Shown: positions 1 to 8,610, counted from the first letter of the stretch. The stretch is 64,000 bases of DNA from Paraburkholderia fungorum (GCF_902833645.1 NZ_CADFGE010000001.1:372001-436000); one strand, 5' to 3'. Notes: generated by a model not told the origin, from the letters alone. Numbers and translations: made by a program.

Positions 1-12
1 TGTTTTGCGCCA

Positions 13-933
13 AAGGTGAGGTTTTTCGGGAGGCTTTTGGGGCACTGGAGATTGCTAAGGTGAGGAAATACAGGATCGAAATCGCTGCAACAGGCCGGAA
101 AAGCCCTACGGACGCTGTCGGAGTAGTTTCGATTTTGCAGCTGCTGAATTCCTAAGGTGAGGTTTTTCGGGGCCCTTCCTACTGAGGCCGGAAGCGCCGG
201 ATTTCGTTGAAATGCAGCTAAAGGTGAGGATATACGGGAGCGTGCTCGGGATGTCCGACGCGCCACTGCCTTATAACTTAATGAAATCATTGAATATTTT
301 TTGTGCGCTGCGCAAAGGTGAGGTTTTTCGGGGGACTGTTTTTGGGGCCCGGCAAACCTCCTTCCGGCTCATGGGTGAGGTTTTTCGGGACCACTTATCG
401 GTGCTTTTTTAGGTCTCCAGGTCTGGAGGCCGCGTCGTTTCGAGCGCTCGACACAGGTTAAGGTGAGCTTTTTCGGGGACATTTGCCCCAACCCGGATAT
501 CGCGCTTGCGTTGCCAGGTGCCGTCAGTCCGTCTGCTCAGTAGGGCAACTGGCTGATCCAGATTGACGTGTGGCGATTGAGGTACGTATCTCCGCGCGCC
601 GAAGGCTCGATGATCGCGTTCGACAGACATGGATACCGGTGGGCTGCGCTGCAACGCACATGTGGACAGGCCGCGCCGTACGCCTGCTGGGCCCTTCCCC
701 TCGCCTCTCAGCCGGAATCGACTGGAGCGCGTTCGTGTCATTGGCTCGATGCGAGAGCGCCCGCTCGTAGCGTGTGCATAACCAAAATTCAAGAGAACTT
801 TTTGAGGTGAGAAGATTCGGGATCAAATAGCTGCCGTTCGCGACGGACGGGAATCGGTCGGTATTTCGGGATGCCGTGACCTGTAAGGATGCCCTGAACC
901 TGGTGCGAAACGAGTGAGGTGAGAGTTTTCGGG
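13..933 (+). repeat. Iteron array of the replication origin
   Basis: Nine same-strand copies of an 18-bp iteron lie upstream of repA, with consensus AAGGTGAGGTTTTTCGGG. Near-perfect copies are at 13-30, 154-171, 315-332, 372-389 and 460-477. Diverged copies are at 57-74, 221-238, 804-821 and 916-933. Spacing is irregular. An AT-rich stretch at 271-303 between two iterons is a candidate unwinding element, and a perfect DnaA box lies at 773-781. Iterons next to a Rep_3 initiator are the classical binding sites of that protein. No convincing gene is seen in this kilobase; open frames here are probably chance. Confidence 0.9.
773..781 (-). promoter_or_regulatory. DnaA box in origin region
   Basis: TGTGCATAA is the reverse complement of TTATGCACA and matches the DnaA-box consensus TTATNCACA exactly. 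Its place between iterons suggests that host DnaA helps RepA open the origin, as in iteron plasmids. Confidence 0.6.
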
Positions 934-940
934 AGTTGCT

Positions 941-985
941 CGAGGTGAGTCGCACCTCGTAAGCTCACTTCACCGGGAATGGTGA
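941..985. promoter_or_regulatory. Inverted half-iterons before repA (probable operator)
   Basis: CGAGGTG at 941-947 and CACCTCG at 953-959 form a perfect 7-bp inverted repeat around AGTCG. A second pair, TCACC at 970-974 and GGTGA at 981-985, follows. The arms contain the GGTGAG core of the iterons in inverted orientation. In Rep_3 replicons such half-iteron palindromes bind Rep dimers that repress rep, so autoregulation is the likely role (inference). A weak -10-like TATAGA lies at 995-1000. Confidence 0.6.
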
Positions 986-1020
986 GACCCATGCTATAGA
1001 CGTGTATCACCACAGCCGGT

Positions 1021-2400
1021 ATGCTCTCGCCAAATCCCTCCTCGACCAGACGCATGGCCACGAAGCGCGCGAAGAAGACAGATGTAGTCAGCCCGAGCTC
1101 GGCCGAATTACGCAAGGCCGTTGAGGCGATCGCTATCCAGCCCAAAAGCGGCAAGATCACGCTCCTCACCCGCAAGCTGTTCAACGTTCTGCTTGCGGTC
1201 GCTCAGCAAGCTGACGAGTCCGGTGACACTTATCGGGCCTTGCTGTCCGACATCGTCGCCAATTCGGCCTTCGATTCGAACGACACGGCACTCGTCAAGG
1301 AGCACTTGCGACGCATGGTGTCGGTGCAGGTCGAATGGAGCACGGGCACGTCCAGCCAGAAGCCGGGCCGGAAATGGGGTATCTCCACGTTGATTGCCGA
1401 CGCGGAAATTCTTGAGGATCCCACTACTCGCCGCGTCTGGGTGGAATTCTCGTTCGCCCCCAAGATCAAGAAAAAGCTGCTCGATCCCGTTCAATACGCG
1501 CGACTGAGTCTGCAGTTCCAGAGCCAGTTGCGCAGTAGCGCGGGTCTCGCCCTTTACGAAATTTGCGTTCGCTACCTGACTAACCCGAGCCATCTGACGA
1601 TGCGCGAGACATGGGAATGGTGGCGCCCTATCCTCTCCGGCACCCCCGATACCGAAGCCGGCGACGAGGCCAAGCGCGAGTACAAGTACTTCAAACGCGA
1701 TTACTTGCGCCCCGCCATCGCCGAAGTGAATGCGGTCACCAACATCTTTGTCGAATTGATCGAACACCGGGAAGGGCGGCGGGTCGCCGAGATCCAGTTC
1801 CGCGTGACCGAGCGCAAGCAGCCGATGCTTGCACTCGACGAGCACCCGAATGTGTTTGACAGCACCCTGGTCGACCGAATGGTGAAGATCGGCATTCCGT
1901 TGAAAGAAGCGCAAACGCTGTATGCCGACAGCGAAGAAAACCGGATTCGCGCGGCGCTGCAGATGACCGAGCAACGCATGCGCAGCACGTCTTTGCCGCC
2001 TGTGCGCAGTGCACCGGCTCTGTTCAAGGACGCGTTGAAGAAGGGCTATGCACCGCCGGTCGAGGCGCTGCCGTCCGCTGGCGGCAAGGCCGCAGTGGCC
2101 GCGCCGGCAGACGACTTGAAAGCGCGTCTGCTTGGCGAGTACTCGGCGGTTCGCCGCAAGGAAGCGCGGGAGCTCTACGAGGAGCAAGGTGAGTCCGAGC
2201 GGGAGATCGCCCGGAAGTCATTTGAGGACGACGAGTTGCCGGGTCTCGGCACTCATATGCGGGACGACTGGCGCCGTCGTGGGCTGGATTCGAAGATCGT
2301 CGAAACGGCGTTCTTCGATTGGCTGGCTCGCAAAACGTGGGGCGAACCCACTGATGGCGATCTGCTCGCCTTCACGCTGAGCCAATCGCGCGCGGCGTAA
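1021..2400 (+). CDS. repA: Replication initiator protein, Rep_3 family
   Basis: The 459-residue protein is the presumed initiator that binds the upstream iterons. The central part, about residues 40-270, has the look of the tandem winged-helix Rep_3 fold, with segments LTRKLFNVLLAVAQQ and SSAGLALYEICVRYL. A long charged C-terminal extension makes it much larger than typical plasmid Rep proteins of 250-300 residues, as I recall for initiators of Burkholderia secondary chromosomes. Start choice is uncertain: ATG 1021 lacks a clear ribosome site, and ATG 1054 (MATKRAKK) is an alternative that leaves more leader after the possible -10 at 995-1000. The gene converges on parB across a bidirectional terminator. 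Confidence 0.9.
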   Translation: MLSPNPSSTRRMATKRAKKTDVVSPSSAELRKAVEAIAIQPKSGKITLLTRKLFNVLLAVAQQADESGDTYRALLSDIVANSAFDSNDTALVKEHLRRMVSVQVEWSTGTSSQKPGRKWGISTLIADAEILEDPTTRRVWVEFSFAPKIKKKLLDPVQYARLSLQFQSQLRSSAGLALYEICVRYLTNPSHLTMRETWEWWRPILSGTPDTEAGDEAKREYKYFKRDYLRPAIAEVNAVTNIFVELIEHREGRRVAEIQFRVTERKQPMLALDEHPNVFDSTLVDRMVKIGIPLKEAQTLYADSEENRIRAALQMTEQRMRSTSLPPVRSAPALFKDALKKGYAPPVEALPSAGGKAAVAAPADDLKARLLGEYSAVRRKEARELYEEQGESEREIARKSFEDDELPGLGTHMRDDWRRRGLDSKIVETAFFDWLARKTWGEPTDGDLLAFTLSQSRAA

Positions 2401-2415
2401 TCCGGTCATCAAGAG

Positions 2416-2451
2416 AAACGGCGGCGCACTTTCGTGCGCCGCCGTTTTTTT
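2416..2451. terminator. Bidirectional terminator between repA and parB
   Basis: Perfect 14-bp stem AAACGGCGGCGCAC / GTGCGCCGCCGTTT with TTTC loop and a T run on the plus strand. The A run on the left arm gives a U tract on the minus strand too, so it can end both repA and the converging parAB transcripts. Confidence 0.85.
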
Positions 2452-2474
2452 CCCCGCGGAAAATTTTCGCTCTG

Positions 2475-3518
2475 CTACTTCAGCATCTTCTCAATCTGAC
2501 GAAGAATGTCGTCACGCTTTTCACGCGTAAGACCCTTCAGGCGCAGTTCGATTCGATCATCGCCATACGATTTCAGGTCGCCGACAGCAACTCCTCCAAG
2601 CTTGATTTCCAGACGCTGCGCGTACCGCTGACGCCCCGCCGGCTTGGTACTTTCCTGTGCGCTTGCTCTGCCCTTTACGATGTCCGCGACTTGTCGCGTG
2701 CTCAGGTCGTCCGAGAGGATTTTGTTGATCAGGCGTAGCGTGGCATCGGCGCCGCGGGCAGTGTGATAGCGGCCCACCTGATACGCCATGTTCGAACCAA
2801 AGCGGTCAGGCCTCGCGACCATCTCATGCATTACCGCCTCGGGTAGCTTTGCAATCGACAGCGCCACGGCGACGGTCGATTCGTCCAGGCCAAGATGTTC
2901 GGCAAGCTCCTTCTGGCTCTGGAAATGCCGATCGTCGAGGAAGCGTTTCCAGACGACCGCGTTGTCGAACACCGTCTGTGAGTCGCGCTGGACGTTGAGG
3001 TCATAGCCGAGCTTGTAGCTTTCGAGGCCGATCGGCAGATCGATCACGATTGCCTTCACCGATTCCTTGTTCGCTTCCTTGAGCGCCCGGACACGCCGGC
3101 CGCCGTCGCTGACGAAGTAGGTGCCGGGATTGTCGTAGTCGGGAATGACGTGAATGGCCTGCTGCTGTCCCTGCTTTGCCAGATTGACAGCAAGCTCCGC
3201 GATCGACGATTTCAGATAGAAATGGCGCGGGTTGAACGGGCTAGGTTTGATCGTTTTGAGCGCTAACTCGATGACCTGGCCCGGACGGTATGCGTGCTCG
3301 ATCCGCCACGCGCGATAGGCTGCTGACTCGTTGGCGGTATCGGCAGCGTCGACTTCTGCGACGTCCTGCGGGGTCATCGGCTGGATGGTGCGGCTCGGCA
3401 CATCACCAGTCTTGACCATGTCGTCGATCGCATTCAGGCGGTCGAGGGCGGTTCGCTTTTCGCTGCTGGTCGTATCAGGACGTGCTTGAAAGCCTTTGGC
3501 GAATTGGGAGGGTTTCAT
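2475..3518 (-). CDS. parB: Chromosome/plasmid partition protein ParB
   Basis: This 347-residue ParB binds parS and loads around the origin for segregation. The N-terminal ParB/Sulfiredoxin domain covers about residues 80-180, with segment SPFNPRHFYLKSSIAEL and a GGRRVRALKEA-type box 2. A helix-turn-helix follows (QKELAEHLGLDESTVAVAL), and the C-terminus is a probable dimerisation region. The start has AAAGGA 8 bases upstream. The gene is second in the parA-parB operon; the 24-bp gap holds a parS palindrome that touches its ribosome site. Confidence 0.92.
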   Translation of the reverse strand: MKPSQFAKGFQARPDTTSSEKRTALDRLNAIDDMVKTGDVPSRTIQPMTPQDVAEVDAADTANESAAYRAWRIEHAYRPGQVIELALKTIKPSPFNPRHFYLKSSIAELAVNLAKQGQQQAIHVIPDYDNPGTYFVSDGGRRVRALKEANKESVKAIVIDLPIGLESYKLGYDLNVQRDSQTVFDNAVVWKRFLDDRHFQSQKELAEHLGLDESTVAVALSIAKLPEAVMHEMVARPDRFGSNMAYQVGRYHTARGADATLRLINKILSDDLSTRQVADIVKGRASAQESTKPAGRQRYAQRLEIKLGGVAVGDLKSYGDDRIELRLKGLTREKRDDILRQIEKMLK

Positions 3519-3527
3519 TCAGGGTCC

Positions 3528-3541
3528 TTTATGCGCATAAA
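3528..3541. promoter_or_regulatory. Candidate parS site 1 (between parA and parB)
   Basis: The perfect 14-bp palindrome TTTATGCGCATAAA fills the gap between the parA stop (3543) and the parB start (3518) and reaches the parB ribosome site. Its recurrence at three further places near parAB, with no copy seen in the rest of the window, marks it as parS. From memory, the palindrome GTTTATGCGCATAAAC is the chromosome 2 parS type of Burkholderia cenocepacia. Confidence 0.85.
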
Positions 3542-3542
3542 T

Positions 3543-4205
3543 TCAAGGGAGCAGGGCTGCGATCTCGTTGGCGCACGCCCGTACTTCGATGGCGGCGAGC
3601 TTGGCGCCGCGATCGTTCATTTGGAGCACCGTTTGCCCTAACGCCATCGCCTGTTTATAGGCTTCGCGCGTCGGGATCTGGGTCTTGAGCAGAGGGAAGC
3701 CGAGTTCTTCCAACGCGCGCTTCAGTTCGCGCGTCAGCATCCGTTTCTCTTCGGTCTTATTCAGCAGAAAGACTGCGCGCAGGTCTTCGTTCATTACCTG
3801 GGCTTGTTGCACGAGCTTCACCAGTCCGACGCTCGACCAATAGTCGGCGGGCGACGACGACGTCGGCATGATCGCAACGCTCGCTGCAAGCAGCACGACG
3901 CCGGACACTTTCTCGGTGATGGAGGGCGGGCAGTCGACGACGATGATGTCGTAGTCAGCCACGAATTTCTTGATCTCGCGATGGATCTGGCTGCCGGCTT
4001 CGGAGAGATTGACAACTGGAAAGGGGATGCCGGTTTCGCCGTCGGATGATGCGCTGGCCCAATGGATCAGCGTGTTTTGACCATCTGCGTCCACGACGAG
4101 GACGCGCTTACCCTTCTCATGGAACGCAGCCCCGAGATGCATCGCGATTGTGCTCTTCCCGACCCCACCCTTCTGCTGAGTTACCGCGATGATTTCTGCT
4201 GCCAC
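3543..4205 (-). CDS. parA: Partition ATPase ParA
   Basis: This is a 220-residue ParA/MinD-type ATPase that positions ParB-parS complexes. The deviant Walker A motif is KGGVGKST (residues 12-19), A-prime is DADGQNT, and Walker B is IIVVDCPPS. It lacks the N-terminal helix-turn-helix of type Ia ParA, so it is a short type Ib-like form. The start is GTG at 4205, chosen for the strong GAGGAGG at 4214-4220, 8 bases upstream. First gene of the parAB operon. Confidence 0.93.
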   Translation of the reverse strand: MAAEIIAVTQQKGGVGKSTIAMHLGAAFHEKGKRVLVVDADGQNTLIHWASASSDGETGIPFPVVNLSEAGSQIHREIKKFVADYDIIVVDCPPSITEKVSGVVLLAASVAIMPTSSSPADYWSSVGLVKLVQQAQVMNEDLRAVFLLNKTEEKRMLTRELKRALEELGFPLLKTQIPTREAYKQAMALGQTVLQMNDRGAKLAAIEVRACANEIAALLP

Positions 4206-4309
4206 AATCTTAACCTCCTCTTTTTAGACGCAAATGGATTTTACCTGGATGAATTCTCATTTCAATCGTTTTTGTGTAAACGCGAGAAGAATTAGTCGTT
4301 CGGGTTAGG

Positions 4310-4323
4310 TTTATGCGCATAAA
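4310..4323. promoter_or_regulatory. Candidate parS site 2
   Basis: Perfect palindrome TTTATGCGCATAAA, preceded by G (GTTTATGCGCATAAAG), about 105 bp upstream of the parA start. Confidence 0.85.
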
Positions 4324-4619
4324 GAAGGTGAGCATGGTGAACGACAGCGCGCGGCAGGGATGAAGCGCGATCAGTGGTAACAAGTTGGTGGCGTCTGGGA
4401 GATGTCAGACGGTATGAAGCGGCGAAAAGGGAAGTGGCTACGGTTGAGCACGGTGCGGTTGGCACCCTCGGACATAGCTTCAGTCGTACCCGGATTCGAC
4501 GCAGCCCATGTGAGCTAGATCTGGTCTTGTCATATCGTGCTTTTACGCGGCCCAGTTGCTGGCGATAAGGTTCGCCTGCGGGACGCTATCGTGTCAGCGA
4601 GCCAGTTCGCCTGGGCATC

Positions 4620-4633
4620 TTTATGCGCATAAA
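4620..4633. promoter_or_regulatory. Candidate parS site 3
   Basis: Perfect palindrome TTTATGCGCATAAA followed by C (CTTTATGCGCATAAAC), 72 bp left of the GGCAC repeat. Confidence 0.85.
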
Positions 4634-4705
4634 CCCGTTGCGCCCTGCTCACGTCGAGCCGCTGCCGTTGCGAGGGTTGACCACACGGGCCAGTATGATT
4701 TTGTC

Positions 4706-4784
4706 GGCACGGCACGGCACGGCACGGCACGGCACGGCACGGCACGGCACGGCACGGCACGGCACGGCACGGCACGGCACGGCA
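4706..4784. repeat. (GGCAC)15 pentanucleotide tandem repeat
   Basis: Fifteen perfect copies of GGCAC at 4706-4780 plus GGCA at 4781-4784, with no interruption. It sits between parS 3 and parS 4 in non-coding DNA. Such perfect short repeats usually vary in copy number by slippage; copy number here could also be affected by assembly. Confidence 0.97.
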
Positions 4785-4916
4785 TTGGGGACTGGGACTG
4801 GGGCGAAGTCCGCTTTGATGCATAGAGGGGCCAACCGCCACAGCATACGAAGTGAAGCATTACGCCGAGTGACCTATGCGGTCCTTAATCACGTGGCGAC
4901 GAATTGCCACCTGCAC

Positions 4917-4930
4917 TTTATGCGCATAAA
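4917..4930. promoter_or_regulatory. Candidate parS site 4
   Basis: Perfect palindrome TTTATGCGCATAAA followed by C, about 170 bp upstream of the ArsC-like gene. Sites 2, 3 and 4 are spaced by about 300 bp (4310, 4620, 4917). Confidence 0.85.
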
Positions 4931-5097
4931 CCGAATACCCCGATCCGCCAACAGGCAACGCGCCTGTCCCAACCAGGAGAAACTCAGCGCCCCTCACACC
5001 CGCCTCAACCAGTGATTCACCTGCTCCTCCAGCACCCGCTAGAATCTCCACAAGAAGCGTCACGCCACCCAATACCAACACCGCCTACTCAACGACC

Positions 5098-5481
5098 ATG
5101 ATCACCATCTACCACAACCCTCGTTGCTCAAAATCTCGCGCCACGTGCGATCTGATTGCCAACACCTACAACAGCGCGAACGAACCAACGGAAGTTGTCG
5201 AATACTTGAAGGAGCCACTCACCGTCGCGCAGCTCAAACAACTCAACGCGCAGTTAGGTTGTTCAGTCCGCGAGATGATCCGTGACACCGAAGCCGAATA
5301 CAAAGCGCTCGATCTTTCCGACCTCGCCCTGAGTGACGCTCAGTTATACGAAGCATTGGCAAAGCATCCGATCCTGCTGCAACGACCGATCGTCGTGCGG
5401 AACGGACGAGCCGTGATTGGCCGCCCGCCGGAAAATGTCGAAGCGCTATTTGCCTGGACGCCGAAGCACGATGCACTATGA
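5098..5481 (+). CDS. arsC: ArsC-family reductase (arsenate reductase, glutaredoxin type)
   Basis: The 127-residue thioredoxin-fold protein resembles glutaredoxin-dependent ArsC, which reduces arsenate to arsenite. The N-terminal motif YHNPRCSKSR holds the presumed catalytic Cys10, and the conserved C-terminal segment RPIVVRNGRAVIGRPPE carries the arginine-rich oxyanion site. Length matches the family of 115-140 residues. No arsR, arsB or acr3 gene is near, so it stands alone, and a role in arsenic resistance is family inference only. Confidence 0.85.
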   Translation: MITIYHNPRCSKSRATCDLIANTYNSANEPTEVVEYLKEPLTVAQLKQLNAQLGCSVREMIRDTEAEYKALDLSDLALSDAQLYEALAKHPILLQRPIVVRNGRAVIGRPPENVEALFAWTPKHDAL

Positions 5482-5498
5482 CCTAAGTGAAAATTGCC

Positions 5499-6482
5499 CT
5501 AGGCCTTGGCAGGTAACGCAGCATCCTTCGTCACGATCTTCGTCGGGATGATGCGCAGTTCGCTAAATGTGTCGGCAATACGTTGTTGCTCGGCAAGTAC
5601 GCCCGCGTCGATGGGTTTATAGACGTGCGCGTAGTGTCGCAAACCCGCTTCGATCACTCCTGCGTCGAGCCCCTGAATCGGCGCAAGCTGTGCGGCTGCT
5701 TCACTGTAGTGGCCGCGCACCCACGTCCCTTCTTTGCCTACCTCGTCCATCACGATCGCGAGCACGTCGCCGTTTTGCTCGGCGAATGGCCGCGCGCTCA
5801 GGAAGAACTGATGGTGGCTCACGATACCTTCGGCGTCGGCCAGCAAGCGGGCGTTCGATTGGCGTTTTGCCGCCTCGAGGAATGGATCCCAGATTGCCCA
5901 TGCGTCGATCGACCCGCGTTCGAAGGCCGCGCGCGCATCGGCGGGAGCCAGAAAGACGGGCTGGATATCGCTGTATTTCACGCCGCTCTTCTGCAAGGCG
6001 GCGACCAGAAACCAGTGAACATCCGAACCTTTATTGAATGCGATTTTCTTGCCCTTCAGATCCGCTAGCGTTTTGATTGGCGCGTCCTGATGCACGAGGA
6101 TGCCTTCGGCATGCGGTGTCGGAATCTCATAAGCGGTATAGACGAAATTTGCGCCGGCCGCCTGCGCGAATACCGGCGGCGCTTCGCCGACATAACCAAA
6201 GTCGATTGCGCCGACATTCAGTCCTTCAAGCAATTGCGGTCCGGCGGGAAACTCCGTCCACTTGACCGTGATGTCCAGCGGCGCGAGCCGCTTCTCAAGC
6301 GTGCCGTGCGCCTTCAGCAACACGAGCGTATTGGCTGCTTTCTGATAGCCGATGCGAAATTCCTTCGCACGCGCATTCGCAGCGAAGACGGACGTCGAGA
6401 TAATGGGCAAGGCCGCAACGGCCAGCGAGGCGCCTACGCCGGCAATCAATGTGCGGCGCTTGGGCAGCAACGGACGGGACAT
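5499..6482 (-). CDS. ssuA: SsuA-like aliphatic sulfonate ABC transporter substrate-binding protein
   Basis: The 327-residue periplasmic binding protein belongs to the SsuA/NrtA/TauA type. An N-terminal signal with KRR followed by a hydrophobic stretch and a VFA-like cleavage site is visible at residues 8-34, possibly Tat-type. Typical family segments are FRIGYQKAANTLVLLKAHG, FPAGPQLLEGLNVGAIDFGY and IDAWAIWDPFLEAA. Substrates in this family are alkanesulfonates, taurine or nitrate. No permease or ATPase gene (ssuB, ssuC) is next to it, so it must pair with transporter parts elsewhere. Confidence 0.85.
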   Translation of the reverse strand: MSRPLLPKRRTLIAGVGASLAVAALPIISTSVFAANARAKEFRIGYQKAANTLVLLKAHGTLEKRLAPLDITVKWTEFPAGPQLLEGLNVGAIDFGYVGEAPPVFAQAAGANFVYTAYEIPTPHAEGILVHQDAPIKTLADLKGKKIAFNKGSDVHWFLVAALQKSGVKYSDIQPVFLAPADARAAFERGSIDAWAIWDPFLEAAKRQSNARLLADAEGIVSHHQFFLSARPFAEQNGDVLAIVMDEVGKEGTWVRGHYSEAAAQLAPIQGLDAGVIEAGLRHYAHVYKPIDAGVLAEQQRIADTFSELRIIPTKIVTKDAALPAKA

Positions 6483-6710
6483 AAAAGTGCTCGTTCAGAA
6501 AACGGACGCAAAACGGACCGATTGCCTGCGACGATAATTCGTCTGCAAGCCTGGACGAACCGATAAATTCGCATAAGCAAATCACGTCGAAGTGATCCGA
6601 CACACCTACAAGCCGTACCTGCGCGCCTCGCGATGTCGAGTCGCCGTGCCCCGCTACAATCCTTCTTCCGTACGCAGTCGCGGCTGTGTCATTCGAAAAA
6701 AAGGGACATC

Positions 6711-8087
6711 GTGCATCTAACGACAACACTCGCGCCGTGGTCACCCCACGACACTCAACTGATCCTGTCGTGCGTGCTCGGGCTCGCACTGATCATCGTT
6801 TTCATCAGCGTGCTGAAGCTTGCGCCGTTTCTCTCGATTCTGGTCGGCACGTTCGCGGCGGGCTTTTCGGCCGGGTTGCCACTGGAAACGGTGGCAACCG
6901 CATTCAGCAAAGGCGCCGGCGCGCTGCTGGGGGACGTCGGCATCATCATTGCGCTTGGGGCCATGCTCGGCGCGCTGATGGCGGAATCAGGCGCGGCCGA
7001 CCGACTCGTCTCGACTATCCTCAAACATTCCACGCCCCGCACGCTACCGTGGATGATGGCGCTGGTCGCGATCATCGTCGGCTTGCCACTGTTCTTTGAA
7101 GTCGGCCTGGTGATGATGGTACCGATCATCTTCGTGATGGCGCGCCGCTCGCAGCAGCCAATCCTGCGGATTGCGATTCCCGCGCTTGCCGGCATGACCA
7201 CGCTGCACGCCCTGCTGCCGCCGCATCCGGGGCCGCTGATTGCCGTGAGCGCATTGCATGCCGATCTCGGCCTGACGCTCGGTCTTGGCCTGATCGTCGC
7301 GATTCCCGCAGTCATTCTCGCGGGCCCGCTCTACGGCATCTGGCTGTCGAAACGGATGCACGTGGTCGAGCCGGAAGAAATGGGAAAGCTTTTCACCGCG
7401 TCGCCAAACACCGGCGAGCCGCCGAGTTTCGCGATCTCGCTCATCACGATCCTGCTGCCGGTCGCGATGATGTTAGGCCGCACGGTCGCCAAACTGGTGC
7501 TGCAACCCGAGACCGTGCTGTTCAACGTACTCGATTTTCTCGGTGAGCCCCTGGTCGCGCTCGGCCTCACCGTGCTGTTCGCGGTGGTGGCGCTGGGCTG
7601 GTCAAGGGGCATGGCGCGCGACCGGGTCGGCGGCATTCTGCGCAAAAGCCTGCCGCCGATCGCCGCGCTGCTGCTAACCATCGGCGCGGGCGGTGGCCTC
7701 AAGCAGGCGCTCGTGGTGGCCGGAATCAGCACGACGATCGGCAAGATCGCAGTCGGCGCGCATGTGCCACTGATTCTACTGGCGTGGCTGATTGCGGTCG
7801 CGTTGCGGCAAGCTACCGGCTCCGCGACCGTGGCGACCACCACCACGGCGGGTATCGTCGCGCCGGTCGTCGCGGGTCTCAGCGCGACGCACAGTTCGTT
7901 GATGGCGCTCGCGATCGGGGCCGGTTCCGTGTTCTTCTGCCACGTGAACGATGCGGGCTTCTGGATGGTGCGCGAGTACTTCGGGTTGCAATTGAAACAG
8001 ACGGTGATGGTCTGGTCGGTGCTGCAGACGATCGTATCCGTCGTCGGCCTCGTCTTGACGTTCGCGTTGTGGACCGTGCTGACCTGA
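6711..8087 (+). CDS. gntP: Gluconate:H+ symporter, GntP family permease
   Basis: The integral membrane protein of about 458 residues has 12 or so hydrophobic segments and GntP-family hallmarks: GFSAGLPLETVATAFSKGAG near the N-terminus, LLPPHPGPLIAVSAL in the middle and VFFCHVNDAGFWMVREYF near the C-terminus. The family imports gluconate or related sugar acids, or D-serine. GTG at 6711 is preferred because AAGGGA precedes it; an in-frame ATG at 6633 would add 26 uncharged-to-basic residues with no signal character. No gluconate kinase or regulator is adjacent. Confidence 0.88.
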   Translation: MHLTTTLAPWSPHDTQLILSCVLGLALIIVFISVLKLAPFLSILVGTFAAGFSAGLPLETVATAFSKGAGALLGDVGIIIALGAMLGALMAESGAADRLVSTILKHSTPRTLPWMMALVAIIVGLPLFFEVGLVMMVPIIFVMARRSQQPILRIAIPALAGMTTLHALLPPHPGPLIAVSALHADLGLTLGLGLIVAIPAVILAGPLYGIWLSKRMHVVEPEEMGKLFTASPNTGEPPSFAISLITILLPVAMMLGRTVAKLVLQPETVLFNVLDFLGEPLVALGLTVLFAVVALGWSRGMARDRVGGILRKSLPPIAALLLTIGAGGGLKQALVVAGISTTIGKIAVGAHVPLILLAWLIAVALRQATGSATVATTTTAGIVAPVVAGLSATHSSLMALAIGAGSVFFCHVNDAGFWMVREYFGLQLKQTVMVWSVLQTIVSVVGLVLTFALWTVLT

Positions 8088-8226
8088 GTTTTTGCATGGA
8101 GATGCGAGCAACGGTGGCAGGAATTGACGCCCGGCTGTCAATTCCACGTGGCCCGCTCCGCTTACACTGCTTCGAAATAGGCGAGGCGCAGTCCCGCACC
8201 TCGTTCCCCGCCGACGTGGAGCCACC

Positions 8227-8517
8227 ATGCTTGAACTGAGACCGTCCTGCGAAGGGTGCGGCAAATCACTGCCGCCAAACGCGCCTGACGCGATGATCTG
8301 CACGTACGAATGCACCTTTTGCGAAGTGTGCGCGCTCAGCATGTTGCGCAACGTGTGCCCGAACTGCGGCGGCAATTTCCAGCATCGGCCGATCCGCACG
8401 CGTGCGCAGTTGGCCAAACATCCGGCCGGCGCCACCGTGCATCCCGTTTCCGTCGACGAAGCAGCGCACGCGAGCTTTTTCGAGCGCTATCGGAACACAG
8501 CGCCCGGCGAGCGCTAA
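8227..8517 (+). CDS. DUF1272 family zinc-ribbon-like protein
   Basis: The 96-residue protein begins MLELRPSCEGCGKSLPP and contains Cys pairs CEGC, CTYECTFCEVC and CPNC. This is the arrangement of DUF1272, a small cysteine-rich family of unknown function that probably binds zinc. The segment TYECTFCEVCA is the strongest family signature. It stands alone between the GntP permease and the sigma factor locus on the other strand. Confidence 0.85.
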   Translation: MLELRPSCEGCGKSLPPNAPDAMICTYECTFCEVCALSMLRNVCPNCGGNFQHRPIRTRAQLAKHPAGATVHPVSVDEAAHASFFERYRNTAPGER

Positions 8518-8610
8518 ACAAGCCTGGCGTTGAGGGCGGGTTCCATGCACCGCCTTCACCGCGGCCCGTCACGCTATTGCTCGACGCGCCGCCCAGATCG
8601 CGGCGCCGTT

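Larger units (their letters stand above)
4206..5097. other. Non-coding partition region
   Basis: About 890 bp without a convincing gene, between parA and the ArsC-like gene. It holds three parS-like palindromes, a (GGCAC)15 tandem repeat, and the parA ribosome site and presumably its promoter. Open frames through the GGCAC tract exist only because a pentamer repeat without stops reads open in every frame. A half-iteron AAGGTGAGC lies at 4325-4333 right after parS 2. Confidence 0.8.

Noticed and set aside
13..933. The repeated 18-mers as a CRISPR array
   Set aside because: Spacing is irregular, repeats are short and on one strand next to a Rep gene; they are iterons and no cas gene is present.
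2187..2204. AAGGTGAG in repA as an iteron
   Set aside because: Only the first half matches; probably coding coincidence.
4530..5015. Several overlapping open frames through the GGCAC repeat on both strands
   Set aside because: A stop-free pentamer tract opens all frames; the proteins are repeats of Arg-His-Gly-Thr-Ala or its antisense and lack ribosome sites.
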